64,000 nucleotides of DNA from Sphingosinicella xenopeptidilytica (lineage in GTDB: Bacteria; Pseudomonadota; Alphaproteobacteria; Sphingomonadales; Sphingomonadaceae), in the NCBI RefSeq assembly GCF_042676985.1, contig NZ_JBHTIK010000001.1, forward strand, positions 1 to 64,000, read 5' to 3'. Within the stretch, counting starts at the first letter, position 1; each line of letters starts with the position of its first letter. A model generated the notes under the pieces. The model searched no databases and was not told the DNA's origin. It saw nothing but the letters and a program-made list of their open reading frames with translations. Both the position numbers and the translations under genes were made by a program. Below, piece after piece: positions 9,305-20,544 of the stretch.

Positions 9305-10819
9305 ATGAGCGCATTCGGCAAAAAAGCTGGAATTGGAGCGGCACTGAGCGCGCCGCGTCGGGGCTTTGGCAACGCAGCGCCCATGCGCGGATCGCGCAGC
9401 ACCCCGGTCGTGGAGCCGCTTCCCGACATTGACGAGGCACAAGAAAGCGCCGAGCCCGCGCTCGAACTTACCGGCGACCGCGTTCAGGATGCGATGCAGC
9501 GCCTCAGCGCGCGCGAGCGCGGCGCTGCCGGTTCGGTCAACTCGCAGCAGGAAGGCTTCGAAGCCTCGATCCACAAGATCAAGGAACAGGTGCTGCCGCG
9601 CCTTCTGGAACGTGTCGATCCGGAAGCCGCCGCCACGCTTTCCAAGGACGAGCTCAGCGAGGAATTCCGCCCGATCATCGGCGAGGTGCTCGCCGAGCTG
9701 AAACTGACGCTCAACCGCCGCGAGCAGATCGCGCTTGAAAAGGTTCTCGTCGACGAGTTGCTCGGCCTCGGGCCGCTCGAGGTCCTGCTCGCCGATCCGG
9801 CCGTCTCCGACATCATGGTGAACGGCCCCAACCAGACCTTCATCGAACGCAAGGGCAAGCTCGAACTCGCGAGCATCGTGTTCCGCGACGAGGAGCACCT
9901 GTTCCAGATCGCGCAGCGCATCGTGAACCGCGTCGGTCGCCGCATCGACCAGACGACGCCGCTCGCCGACGCCCGCCTGCCCGATGGCAGCCGCGTCAAC
10001 GTGATCGTGCCGCCGCTCAGCCTGCGCGGCACCGCCATCTCGATTCGTAAATTCTCCGCCAAGCCCATCACCATCGACATGATGCAAAAGGGCGATTCGA
10101 TGTCGGAGAAGATGGCGACGGCGCTGAAGATCGCCGGCGCCTGCCGCTTCAACGTCGTCATCTCGGGCGGTACGGGTTCGGGCAAGACGACGATGCTCAA
10201 CGCCATGTCGAAGATGATCGACCCCGGCGAGCGCGTCATCACCATCGAGGACGCCGCCGAGCTTCAGCTCCAGCAGCCGCACGTGCTGACGCTGGAAACG
10301 CGCCCCGCGAACCTTGAAGGCAAGGGCGCGATCACCATTCGCGACCTCGTCATCAACGCGCTGCGTATGCGCCCGGATCGCATCATCCTCGGCGAAATTC
10401 GCGGGCAGGAGTGTTTCGATCTCCTCGCCGCGATGAACACCGGCCACGACGGATCGATGGCGACGCTCCACTCCAACTCCCCGCGCGAATGCCTCGCGCG
10501 TATGGAGAACATGGTGATGATGGGCGACATCAAGATCCCCAAGGAAGCCATCAGCCGCCAGATCGCCGATTCGGTGGACATGATCGTGCAGGTGAAGCGC
10601 CTGCGCGACGGTTCGCGCCGCGTGACGAACATCACCGAGGTCGTCGGCATGGAAGGCCCGGTGATCGTGACGCAGGAACTGTTCAAGTTCGAGTATCTCG
10701 ACGAGGCCGAGGACGGCCGCATCATCGGTGAATACCGTTCGATGGGCCTGCGCCCGCACACGTTCGAAAAAGCCAAGGCCTTCGGCTTCGACCAGGCCCT
10801 GCTGGAGGCCTGCCTGTGA
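9305..10819 (+). CDS. cpaF: CpaF/TadA-type secretion ATPase
   Basis: A hexameric GspE-superfamily ATPase that powers tight-adherence (Flp) pilus assembly. A variable 80-residue N-terminus is followed by the CpaF N-domain and a RecA-like core. The core has Walker A GGTGSGKTT (near residue 288), the Asp box (VITIEDAAELQL), Walker B RIILGEIRGQE and the His box (GHDGSMATLHSNSP). ATGATG offers two starts; the second (9305) is better spaced from GAGGGG. No other cpa/tad genes, pilin or secretin are adjacent, so it is either a displaced member of a tad system or an ATPase with another role. It is coupled to a small gene by a 4-base overlap. Confidence 0.92.
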   Translation: MSAFGKKAGIGAALSAPRRGFGNAAPMRGSRSTPVVEPLPDIDEAQESAEPALELTGDRVQDAMQRLSARERGAAGSVNSQQEGFEASIHKIKEQVLPRLLERVDPEAAATLSKDELSEEFRPIIGEVLAELKLTLNRREQIALEKVLVDELLGLGPLEVLLADPAVSDIMVNGPNQTFIERKGKLELASIVFRDEEHLFQIAQRIVNRVGRRIDQTTPLADARLPDGSRVNVIVPPLSLRGTAISIRKFSAKPITIDMMQKGDSMSEKMATALKIAGACRFNVVISGGTGSGKTTMLNAMSKMIDPGERVITIEDAAELQLQQPHVLTLETRPANLEGKGAITIRDLVINALRMRPDRIILGEIRGQECFDLLAAMNTGHDGSMATLHSNSPRECLARMENMVMMGDIKIPKEAISRQIADSVDMIVQVKRLRDGSRRVTNITEVVGMEGPVIVTQELFKFEYLDEAEDGRIIGEYRSMGLRPHTFEKAKAFGFDQALLEACL

Positions 10820-11070
10820 CCGTCGAAGCTCTCATTCCGGTAACGCCGCCGCTCGTGAAATCGCGTCTGCGCACCAAGCGCAAGGCGGCGGTGGAACTCG
10901 TGCTGGAAGACGGCACCAGCCTTGCCGGCCACATGTTCGTTGGGCCCGACGAGCGCGTGCTCGAATGCCTCAACGACGCGCGGCCATTCATCCCGTTCCT
11001 ACAGTCCGACGGCACCATGCTGATCGTCGCCAAGCTGAAGATCGCCGCCTGCCGCCCGCTCGAAGACTAA
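10816..11070 (+). CDS. Small conserved-type protein coupled to cpaF (DUF6812-like?)
   Basis: This 84-residue soluble protein starts at a GTG that overlaps the cpaF stop (GTGA). The sequence predicts a small beta-strand fold: a basic N-terminus, then a VELVLEDGTSLAGHMFV strand pair, an ECLNDARPFIPF loop and a final LIVAKLKIAACRPLE strand. This resembles small domains annotated DUF6812, from memory and without a search. Tight coupling suggests it is made with CpaF, but a physical interaction is inference. Confidence 0.7.
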   Translation: MTVEALIPVTPPLVKSRLRTKRKAAVELVLEDGTSLAGHMFVGPDERVLECLNDARPFIPFLQSDGTMLIVAKLKIAACRPLED

Positions 11071-11077
11071 CCTCCTT

Positions 11078-11308
11078 CTAACGCGGCCAGACCGCCGGCA
11101 GGTGCGCCGCACCTGCGACGAGCGCGAGCAGCGCCAGAAACATCACACCGTGCCAGGGCACCCAGGGCAACGCTCCGGGCTTGCGTTTGCGCCGCACTTG
11201 CCAGAGGCTGAGAAGGCCGAACGCGAGCGCGACCAGCATCATCTTCAGCGTGATCTCGAATGTCATGCGGGGCAGATAGTGCGTCGCCCGCGTATAGAAC
11301 AGGTCCAT
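11078..11308 (-). CDS. Small two-helix membrane protein
   Basis: A 76-residue protein starting MDLFYTRATHYLPR, with two hydrophobic helices (MMLVALAFGLLSLWQV and VMFLALLALVAGAAHL) separated by a basic/proline loop RRKRKPGALPWVP. An internal ATG at 11266 gives a 62-residue alternative. It is divergent from the exported methyltransferase with only 23 bases between starts, and convergent with the small gene after cpaF. No function recognised. Coding is supported by the membrane-protein pattern and by fitting the gap exactly. Confidence 0.55.
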   Translation of the reverse strand: MDLFYTRATHYLPRMTFEITLKMMLVALAFGLLSLWQVRRKRKPGALPWVPWHGVMFLALLALVAGAAHLPAVWPR

Positions 11309-11331
11309 GTAGGCCAACGAGGGAGAATCCG

Positions 11332-12162
11332 ATGATCCGCACCATTCTTGCCGCCGCGCTCGTATCGGCAGCAGCCGCACCCGCCGCCGCGCAGCACGAC
11401 CACAGCCATCACGCCGTTCCCGCCGCGCCGGACTATGCCGCAGCACTCGCGGGCGCGAACCGCAGCGAGGCGAACCGCGCGCGCGATCAATATCGCCACC
11501 CGGCGGAAACGCTCGCGTTCTTCGGTCTCACGCCGGGCATGACCGTGGTCGAAGTCTCCCCCGGCGGCGGCTGGTACACTGAAGTGCTGGGGCCGATCCT
11601 CGCCGATCACGGCAAGCTCTACGCCGCGCACACGAACCCGGCGGGCGGCGAGCGTGCCGCGCAGGCGGTCGCGTCGTTCAAGGAGAAGCTGGCGTCGAGC
11701 CCCGTTTACAAGTCCGTCGAGGTCACGAGCTTCGGCAAGGACCACTACGACAGCCTCGCCCCCGCGGGCAGCGCCGACATGGTGCTGACCTTCCGCAACG
11801 TCCACAACTGGTACATGGGCGATTTCGCGGGCGATGCCTTCAAGGCGTTCTACGCGGCGCTGAAACCGGGCGGCGTCCTCGGGGTCGTCGATCACCGCCT
11901 GCCGGAAGATCGCCCCGACGACGCGATGAAGAGCTCCGGCTACATGAAGCGCTCGACCATCGTCGCGCTCGCCGAAGCCGCCGGCTTCAAGCTGGCAGGC
12001 GAATCGCAGGTAAACGCCAATCCGAAGGACACCGCCGACTGGCCGAACGGCGTATGGTCGCTGCCGCCGAACTTCCGCGAGGGCGACAAGGACCGCGCCA
12101 AATACGCCGCGATCGGCGAATCCGACCGCATGACCCTGAAGTTCGTGAAGCCCGCCTCTTAA
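11332..12162 (+). CDS. Exported class I SAM-methyltransferase-like protein
   Basis: A 276-residue protein with a clear Sec signal peptide (MIRTILAAALVSAAAAPAAA, cleavage near AQHDH) and a His-rich mature start (HDHSHH). The mature part has a Rossmann methyltransferase core with the glycine motif VVEVSPGGGWYTEVL and a conserved D(F)RNVHNWY block. Such predicted periplasmic methyltransferases form a known uncharacterised family. Since SAM is cytosolic, the exported location is unexplained. GAGGGAGAA lies just before the ATG. The stop overlaps the convergent pepN stop. Confidence 0.85.
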   Translation: MIRTILAAALVSAAAAPAAAQHDHSHHAVPAAPDYAAALAGANRSEANRARDQYRHPAETLAFFGLTPGMTVVEVSPGGGWYTEVLGPILADHGKLYAAHTNPAGGERAAQAVASFKEKLASSPVYKSVEVTSFGKDHYDSLAPAGSADMVLTFRNVHNWYMGDFAGDAFKAFYAALKPGGVLGVVDHRLPEDRPDDAMKSSGYMKRSTIVALAEAAGFKLAGESQVNANPKDTADWPNGVWSLPPNFREGDKDRAKYAAIGESDRMTLKFVKPAS

Positions 12163-14765
12163 ACGAGGCTTTTCGACGCCATCTCGAACGTATCGCGGGA
12201 GACGCCCGGCGCCCCGACGATGCGTTCGAGCTCGGCGCGCATCATCGCGGCGCGCGCGTCTTCCATGCGCCGCCAGCGGCCGAACGGCGCGATGAAGCGC
12301 GCCGCCGTCTGCGGATTGATCGCATCCACCTCCAGCAATTTGTCCGCCACGAAGCGGTAGCCCGCGCCGTCCTTCCGGTGGAACACGAACTGGTTCATCG
12401 CGAGCGCACCGACGAGCGCGCGGAAGCGGTTCGGGTTGCGGATTGTGAAGTCCGGATGCGCGGCCAGCGCGACCGCCTTTTCGAGCGCATCTTCGCCCGT
12501 CGCCATCGCCTGCGCCGTGAACCACTTGTCGAGCACCAGCGCATCATTCTTGAAGCGGTCGTAGAAGTCCTGCAGCACGCGTTCGCGCGCTGGCGCATCC
12601 GTATCGACGAGCAGCCCGAGCGCGGCGATGCGATCCGTCATGTTTGTCGCCGCGTGATATTGCGCCTCCGCCACCGCGACCGCGGCATCGTCCGCATCCG
12701 CGAACAGATAGCCGAGCGCGACGTTCTTGAGCCGCCGCCGTCCCTTGGCATCGGGCGTCAATTCATAAGGCCCGCCGTCCGAAAGGCTCGCGTGCAGCGC
12801 CGTCCACGTCTCCCGGCCCACGCCCTCCAGCAACGCGCGCCGCAGCCCTTCGCGCGCGATGTGCACGGCATCCGGATCGACGTTCGCACCGAGCCGCTCG
12901 GCGACCATCGTTTCCGTCGGCAACAGGATCGATTCACCGATGAAGGCATGGTCGAGCGCCTGGTTCTTCAGCGTGCGGCTCACCGCCTCGACGAGCGGCG
13001 CGGCATCGGTGCCGTCGTTTTTCACGGCATCGACCAGCCGGTCCATCATCAGCTGCTGCATCGCCTCGTAGCGCGCGAACGGATCATCGTCGTGCGCGGA
13101 GAGGAACGCGAAATCGGCCGCGCTGCGCTTCGTCTCGACGGTCACCGGCGCCGAGAAGCCGCGGTTGATCGAAAGCACCGGTGGCTCGGCGACATTCTCG
13201 AACGTCATCGTCGCGCTCGCCGAGCGGAGCTGGAACAGCTGTTCCGGCCCGAGCAGCGACCCCGACTCCCGCCCGAACAAGGCGATCCTCAGCGGAATGT
13301 GCATCGCCGCCTTGTTCGACTGGCCGGGCGTATCGGGCACCGCCTGTACCAGCGTCAGCGTCGCGGCTTTCTTCGCCGCATCATAGGCGAGATCCGCCGT
13401 CACGGTGGGTGTGCCCGCCTGCGAATACCACAGGCGGAACTGCCCGAAATCGGTGGCGCCACCGTCCTCCAGCGCCTTCACCCAGTCCTCGACCGTCGCG
13501 GCCTCGCCGTCGTGGCGCTGGAAATAGAGGTCGGTGCCTTTCCGGTAATTCTCCGGCCCCAGCAGCGTCGCCGCCATGCGGATCACCTCGGCGCCCTTGT
13601 TGTAGACGGTCGCGGTATAGAAGTTCGAAATCTCGATGTAGCTCTCGGGACGCACCGGGTGCGCCAGCGGCCCGGCATCCTCCTGGAACTGCGCGGCGCG
13701 GAGCGCGCGCACGTCCTCGATGCGCTTCACCGCGGGGCTGCCCATGTCGGCGCTGAAGCTCTGGTCGCGGAAGACGGTGAGGCCTTCCTTGAGGCTCAGC
13801 TGAAACCAGTCGCGACAGGTGATGCGGTTGCCGGTCCAGTTGTGGAAATACTCGTGCGCCACCACCGCCGCCACCGCGTCGAAATCGGCGTCGGTCGCGG
13901 TTTCGGCATCGGCGAGGATGTATTTCGAATTGAAGACGTTAAGGCCCTTGTTCTCCATCGCGCCGAAATTGAAATCGTCGACGGCGACGATGTTGAACAC
14001 GTCGAGGTCGTATTCGCGCCCGTAGTGCACCTCGTCCCAGCGCATCGAGTCCTTCAGCGCCTGCATGGCGTGGCGGCACTTCTCCACGTCGGCGGCGCGC
14101 ACCCAGATGCCGAGCTTCACGTGGCGGCCAGACATCGTTTCGAAGCTGTCTTCAAGCGCGCGGAGATCGCCCGCGACGACCGCGAACAGATAACACGGCT
14201 TGGGGAACGGATCGTCCCACCGCGCAAAGTGTCGACCGTCAGGCAGATCGCCCGCCGCGACCGGATTGCCGTTCGACAGCAACACCGGATAGCGCACCTT
14301 GTCCGCCCGCAATTCCACCGAATAGCGGCTGAGCACGTCGGGCCGGTCCGGGAAGAAGGTGATGCGGCGGAAGCCTTCGGCCTCGCACTGCGTGCAGAGA
14401 TTGCCGCCCGAGGCATAGAGCCCCATCAGCTTGGTGTTCGCGGCGGGTGCGATCTCCACGATCGTTTCCACGCGCGCGGCATCCCCCGAAAGCGGAATCA
14501 CGAGCTTGCCGTCCGCGAGCGTGTAGCCGTCCTCGCCGAGCACCTGCCCGTTCACGGCAACGGATTTCAGATCAAGTTCGTCGCCGTCGAGTACCAGCGG
14601 GCCTTCGCCCGCGCACTCCACCTCCAGCACGGCACGAACCCGCGTGCGCTCCGCATCGAGATCGAAGGCGAGGCTGATGTCGGGGATGCGCCATGCCGGC
14701 GGCGCATAGTCCTCGCGGCGGGTGATCGTGGGGGTTTCGCTGCGTGCTTCCATAGACAGGGACAT
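12159..14765 (-). CDS. pepN: Aminopeptidase N (M1 zinc family)
   Basis: A cytosolic zinc aminopeptidase with broad N-terminal specificity. At 868 residues it matches E. coli PepN (about 870). The substrate N-terminus motif GAMEN is followed by the zinc site H304-E305-x-x-H308 (HEYFHNW) with the third ligand Glu downstream (LKEGLTVFRD). The long helical C-terminal domain is complete. ATG 14765 is chosen; an in-frame ATG at 14753 is possible. Frames upstream of 14765 run into the divergent SDR gene and are not part of this protein. Confidence 0.95.
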   Translation of the reverse strand: MSLSMEARSETPTITRREDYAPPAWRIPDISLAFDLDAERTRVRAVLEVECAGEGPLVLDGDELDLKSVAVNGQVLGEDGYTLADGKLVIPLSGDAARVETIVEIAPAANTKLMGLYASGGNLCTQCEAEGFRRITFFPDRPDVLSRYSVELRADKVRYPVLLSNGNPVAAGDLPDGRHFARWDDPFPKPCYLFAVVAGDLRALEDSFETMSGRHVKLGIWVRAADVEKCRHAMQALKDSMRWDEVHYGREYDLDVFNIVAVDDFNFGAMENKGLNVFNSKYILADAETATDADFDAVAAVVAHEYFHNWTGNRITCRDWFQLSLKEGLTVFRDQSFSADMGSPAVKRIEDVRALRAAQFQEDAGPLAHPVRPESYIEISNFYTATVYNKGAEVIRMAATLLGPENYRKGTDLYFQRHDGEAATVEDWVKALEDGGATDFGQFRLWYSQAGTPTVTADLAYDAAKKAATLTLVQAVPDTPGQSNKAAMHIPLRIALFGRESGSLLGPEQLFQLRSASATMTFENVAEPPVLSINRGFSAPVTVETKRSAADFAFLSAHDDDPFARYEAMQQLMMDRLVDAVKNDGTDAAPLVEAVSRTLKNQALDHAFIGESILLPTETMVAERLGANVDPDAVHIAREGLRRALLEGVGRETWTALHASLSDGGPYELTPDAKGRRRLKNVALGYLFADADDAAVAVAEAQYHAATNMTDRIAALGLLVDTDAPARERVLQDFYDRFKNDALVLDKWFTAQAMATGEDALEKAVALAAHPDFTIRNPNRFRALVGALAMNQFVFHRKDGAGYRFVADKLLEVDAINPQTAARFIAPFGRWRRMEDARAAMMRAELERIVGAPGVSRDTFEMASKSLV

Positions 14766-14818
14766 AGTGAGCGAACAGCCGAATCGCCAGCGGCTTCCGC
14801 GCACGCTAGGAGAGTGCG

Positions 14819-15612
14819 ATGCCTCATCTGCTGATCCTCGGTCAGGGCTACACCGGCACGCGCCTACGAGCGGCGATGGAGCGCGAGGGCTGGACGGTGA
14901 ACGGCACGGGACGCACCGCGCGGCCCGGCATCCTCGCGGCGGACGACCCCGCCGTGGCGGACGCCATCGCGGCGGCAACGCACATCCTGTCCTCCGTGCC
15001 CCCCGAAACCGATCACGACCCCGTACTCGCGCGGCACGGCGCCGCGCTCGCCGCCTCCGGCGCATGGCTCGGCTATCTCTCCTCCACCGGTGTCTACGGC
15101 GACACCTCCGGCGCATGGGTGGACGAGACCGCACCCGTCGGCCATGGCCGCCGCAGCGCGCGCGCCGCCGCCGACCTCGCGTGGCAAGGGATCGGCGCAC
15201 GCGTGCTGCGCCTGCCCGGCATCTATGGTCCCGGCCGATCCGCACTGGACCGCGTGCGCGAGGGGAAGGCACAGCGCATTGACGCGGGCGCGCAGGTGTT
15301 CAGCCGCATCCATGTCGACGACATCGCCGCCGCCGTGATCGCCGCGTTCGCCGCGCCGCCCGGCGTCTGGAACATTGCCGACGATCTTCCCGCACCCGGC
15401 CACGCCGTGACCGCGTTTGCCTGCCGCCTCGCGGGCGCGGCGCCGCCGCCGCTCGTCCCGCTCGCCGAAGCCGAGCTCTCGCCGCAGGCGCGCACCTTCT
15501 ATGCGGAGAACCGCCGCGTCGCGAACGGCAAGATGAAGCGCGACCTCGGCATCCGGCTTCGCTATCCTAACTATCGATCCGGCCTTCGCGCCTGTCTTCG
15601 GGAGGAGTGCCC

Positions 15613-15616
<4 letters not shown>
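14819..15616 (+). CDS. Extended SDR, NAD(P)-dependent epimerase/dehydratase-like (YeeZ-type)
   Basis: A 265-residue Rossmann protein with dinucleotide motif GQGYTGTRL at the N-terminus, an SSTGVYG block, and the RLPGIYGPGR and SRIHVDDIA segments typical of sugar-epimerase-like extended SDRs of the YeeZ kind. The classic YxxxK is not obvious, so it may not be a standard epimerase. AGGAGAG precedes the ATG. The stop overlaps the next start (ATGA), coupling it to the molybdoenzyme, although no functional link is known to me. Confidence 0.8.
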
Positions 15617-17886
<2,270 letters not shown>

Positions 17887-17929
17887 TCCCGCACTTAGAC
17901 GTTGTCGGCACAGGCGTTAGGCGTCCATA

Positions 17930-19612
17930 GTGGCCGCGCTCCGCATTATGCCCGACAGTCTCGACGATCCCGCCGCCGCGCGCCCCTTCGCCATCCCGAT
18001 CTACCGAACGGTGTGGATCGCCAGCATCGTTTCCAATTTCGGCGGCATGATCCAGTCGGTCGGCGCGTCGTGGATGATGACGACGCTCACCACATCGCCC
18101 GCGCTCGTCGCGCTCGTGCAATCGTCGGTGACACTGCCCATCATGCTGCTGTCGCTCGCGGCGGGCGCGATCGCAGATAATAGCGACCGGCGGCTGGTGA
18201 TGCTGGCCGCGCAGGGCTTCATGCTCGCGGTGTCCGTGGGGCTCGCCGTGTGCACGTGGGCGGGTCTCATCACGCCGTGGCTGCTGCTCGCCTTCACCTT
18301 CCTCATCGGCTGCGGCACGGCGCTGAACGGCCCGGCGTGGCAAGCCTCAGTCGGGGACATGGTGCCGCGCGCCGCGCTTCCGGGCGCGGTCGCGCTCAAT
18401 TCGATGAACTTCAACATCGCGCGCAGCCTCGGCCCCGCAATCGGCGGCGCGATCGTGTCGGCAGCGGGCGCAGCGGCGGCCTTCGCCGTGAACGCGGTAA
18501 GCTACATCGGCCTCATCACCGTGCTGTCCCGCTGGCGGCCGGAGCGTCCGCCGCGAACGCTGCCGCGCGAGGGGCTGCTCGATGCGATGGCGGCGGGCAT
18601 CCGCTACGTCGCCATGTCGCCGACGCTGCGCGCCGTGCTGCTACGCTCGGCGGTGTTCGGCCTCGCCGCGAGCGCCGTCCCCGCGCTGATGCCCGTCGTC
18701 GCGCGCCACCTGATTTCGGGCGGCGCCTTCACCTACGGGCTTCTGCTCGGCGCGTTCGGCATCGGCGCGATCGGCGGCGCGCTTTCGAGCGGGCGGCTGC
18801 GCAGCACGCATTCGAGCGAATGGATCGTCCGCATCGCCATCGCCGCGTTCGCCGCCGGAACGGCGATCACCGCGTTCAGCCCGGCGATGCCGCTCACGAT
18901 GTTCGGCCTGTTCCTCGCGGGCGGCGGATGGGTGCTCGCGCTGTCGACGTTCAACGTCACCGTGCAGATGTCGGCGCCGCGCTGGGTCGTGGCGCGCGCG
19001 CTCGCGCTCTATCAGATGTGGGCGTTCGGCGGCATGGCGATCGGCAGCTGGGTGTTCGGCGAGCTCGCCGGGATGGCGGACGTGCGCACGTCGCTGATGG
19101 TCTCGGCGGTGCTCCTCCTCCTCGGCCTCCTCCTCGGCTGGGCGCGGCCGCTGCCGGAGGTGAAGGACCTCGATCTCGATCCCATCGCGCGCTGGACGGA
19201 GCCGGAAGTCGCGGTGCCGGTCGAGCCCCGCACCGGCCCGGTGGTGGTGACGATCGACTACCGCATTCCCGAGGCGAGCATCCGCGCATTCCTGACCGTG
19301 ATGAACGAGCGGCGGCGCATCCGTATGCGCGACGGCGCCCGACACTGGACGCTGCTGCGCGATCTCGGCGATCCCGAACTCTGGGTCGAACGCTATCACG
19401 TGCCGACATGGCTCGATTACATCCGCCACAACCAGCGCCGCACGAAGGCGGATGCCGAAAACATCCACCGCCTGCGCGCACTGCACACGGGCGAGGCGCC
19501 GCCGCGCGTGCACCGCATGGTCGAGCGGCAGACCGCCGTTCTGCCCGGTCTTCGCCTGCCGAGCGCGCGCGAACTCGCCGGGCCGATCACCGACCCGTCG
19601 CAGTCGGGCTAG
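17930..19612 (+). CDS. MFS_3-type transporter with C-terminal soluble domain
   Basis: A 560-residue major facilitator. About twelve membrane segments occupy residues 20-410. A soluble C-terminal region of roughly 130 residues follows, with VVVTIDYRIPEASIRAFL and an RDGARHWTLLRDLGDPELWVE-like block. This is the long form of the EntS-like MFS_3 family, whose tail resembles a small ferredoxin-like monooxygenase fold. It starts at GTG 17930, with ATG 17948 possible. It probably exports a small molecule; the substrate is unknown. It is convergent with the DMT transporter, with stops overlapping by 4 bases. Confidence 0.85.
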   Translation: MAALRIMPDSLDDPAAARPFAIPIYRTVWIASIVSNFGGMIQSVGASWMMTTLTTSPALVALVQSSVTLPIMLLSLAAGAIADNSDRRLVMLAAQGFMLAVSVGLAVCTWAGLITPWLLLAFTFLIGCGTALNGPAWQASVGDMVPRAALPGAVALNSMNFNIARSLGPAIGGAIVSAAGAAAAFAVNAVSYIGLITVLSRWRPERPPRTLPREGLLDAMAAGIRYVAMSPTLRAVLLRSAVFGLAASAVPALMPVVARHLISGGAFTYGLLLGAFGIGAIGGALSSGRLRSTHSSEWIVRIAIAAFAAGTAITAFSPAMPLTMFGLFLAGGGWVLALSTFNVTVQMSAPRWVVARALALYQMWAFGGMAIGSWVFGELAGMADVRTSLMVSAVLLLLGLLLGWARPLPEVKDLDLDPIARWTEPEVAVPVEPRTGPVVVTIDYRIPEASIRAFLTVMNERRRIRMRDGARHWTLLRDLGDPELWVERYHVPTWLDYIRHNQRRTKADAENIHRLRALHTGEAPPRVHRMVERQTAVLPGLRLPSARELAGPITDPSQSG

Positions 19613-20544
19613 CTGCGCCCCGTCGTGCCGCCCGCCGCGGCGGTTCCCGCGGGCACACTCCGTGCCCGGAGCGCGATGAGGAGGCCGACGATGGTGAGCA
19701 CCGCACCGGTCACCGCAACCGGCGTCCAGCGATAGCCTTCCAGAAACGTCGAGATCGTCATCGCGATGAACGGGATGAGCACGCTGGAATAAGCAGCCCA
19801 TGCCGGCCCGATGATACGGATGACGTTGAAATAGAGCAGGAAGGCAAGCGCCGAGGCGAAAGCGGCGAGATAGAAGACGCCGCCGAGATAGGCCGGCGTC
19901 CATTCCACGACGGGCGGCCCGCTCGTCGCCCACGCGACGCCCGCATCGATGATCGCGCCGTACGCCATCGCGAAGGCGAGCATTCCGAACATGTCATAGG
20001 TACGCGCGCGCTCGGTCCCCTGCATGACGTTCGAAACCGAAGCGAGGATGACCGCGCAGCCGGTGAGCACGAGGCCGGTCGTGAACGCAGCGCTCCATCC
20101 CGTCTCCGTCAGTTCCCGCTCGAACAGCAGGGCAACGCCGACGATGCCGAGTCCCGCACCGATCATGAAGCGGCCGCTGATCGGCTGCTTCAGGAACAGC
20201 CGCGCGAACAGCGTGTTCGGCACCACCAGCAGCGCGAACACGACCGCGATCAGCCCCGAGGTGATGCTGCGGCTCGCCTGGTAGACGAAGTTGAAATTGC
20301 CCGCGAACTGAAAGAGGCCGAGCAGCAGGAAAAATCCGTGCGCGGACAGCGGGAAGCGCAGGGTCCGCCGCATGACGATACAGGCCCCGAACATCAGCAG
20401 GCTGGCCACGGCAAACCGATAGGTGACGGACCACTGCGGCGGCACGACGCCAAGCTGCGTCTTGATCACATACCAGGTCGTTCCCCAGATCAGCGTGACC
20501 GCCGCGAACGGCAGCACGACGCGGGAAACGCTGGCGCGCGTCAC
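19609..20544 (-). CDS. DMT/EamA-family transporter
   Basis: A 311-residue inner-membrane protein with ten predicted helices in two EamA repeats (LIWGTTWYVIKTQLG opens the first). The family moves amino acids or other metabolites. The GTG start overlaps the threonine aldolase stop (GTGA), so the two genes are coupled. Pairing with an amino-acid enzyme makes amino-acid export plausible, as inference. Confidence 0.85.
   Translation of the reverse strand: MTRASVSRVVLPFAAVTLIWGTTWYVIKTQLGVVPPQWSVTYRFAVASLLMFGACIVMRRTLRFPLSAHGFFLLLGLFQFAGNFNFVYQASRSITSGLIAVVFALLVVPNTLFARLFLKQPISGRFMIGAGLGIVGVALLFERELTETGWSAAFTTGLVLTGCAVILASVSNVMQGTERARTYDMFGMLAFAMAYGAIIDAGVAWATSGPPVVEWTPAYLGGVFYLAAFASALAFLLYFNVIRIIGPAWAAYSSVLIPFIAMTISTFLEGYRWTPVAVTGAVLTIVGLLIALRARSVPAGTAAAGGTTGRS

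Noticed and set aside
12054..14834. 926-codon plus-strand frame opposite pepN
   Set aside because: Shadow of a complete, motif-bearing aminopeptidase N gene; no recognisable motif of its own.
12159..15272. Longer N-terminal extension of pepN up to 15272
   Set aside because: The extra 169 residues are Arg/Ala low-complexity and antisense to the SDR gene; the PepN fold begins right after 14765.
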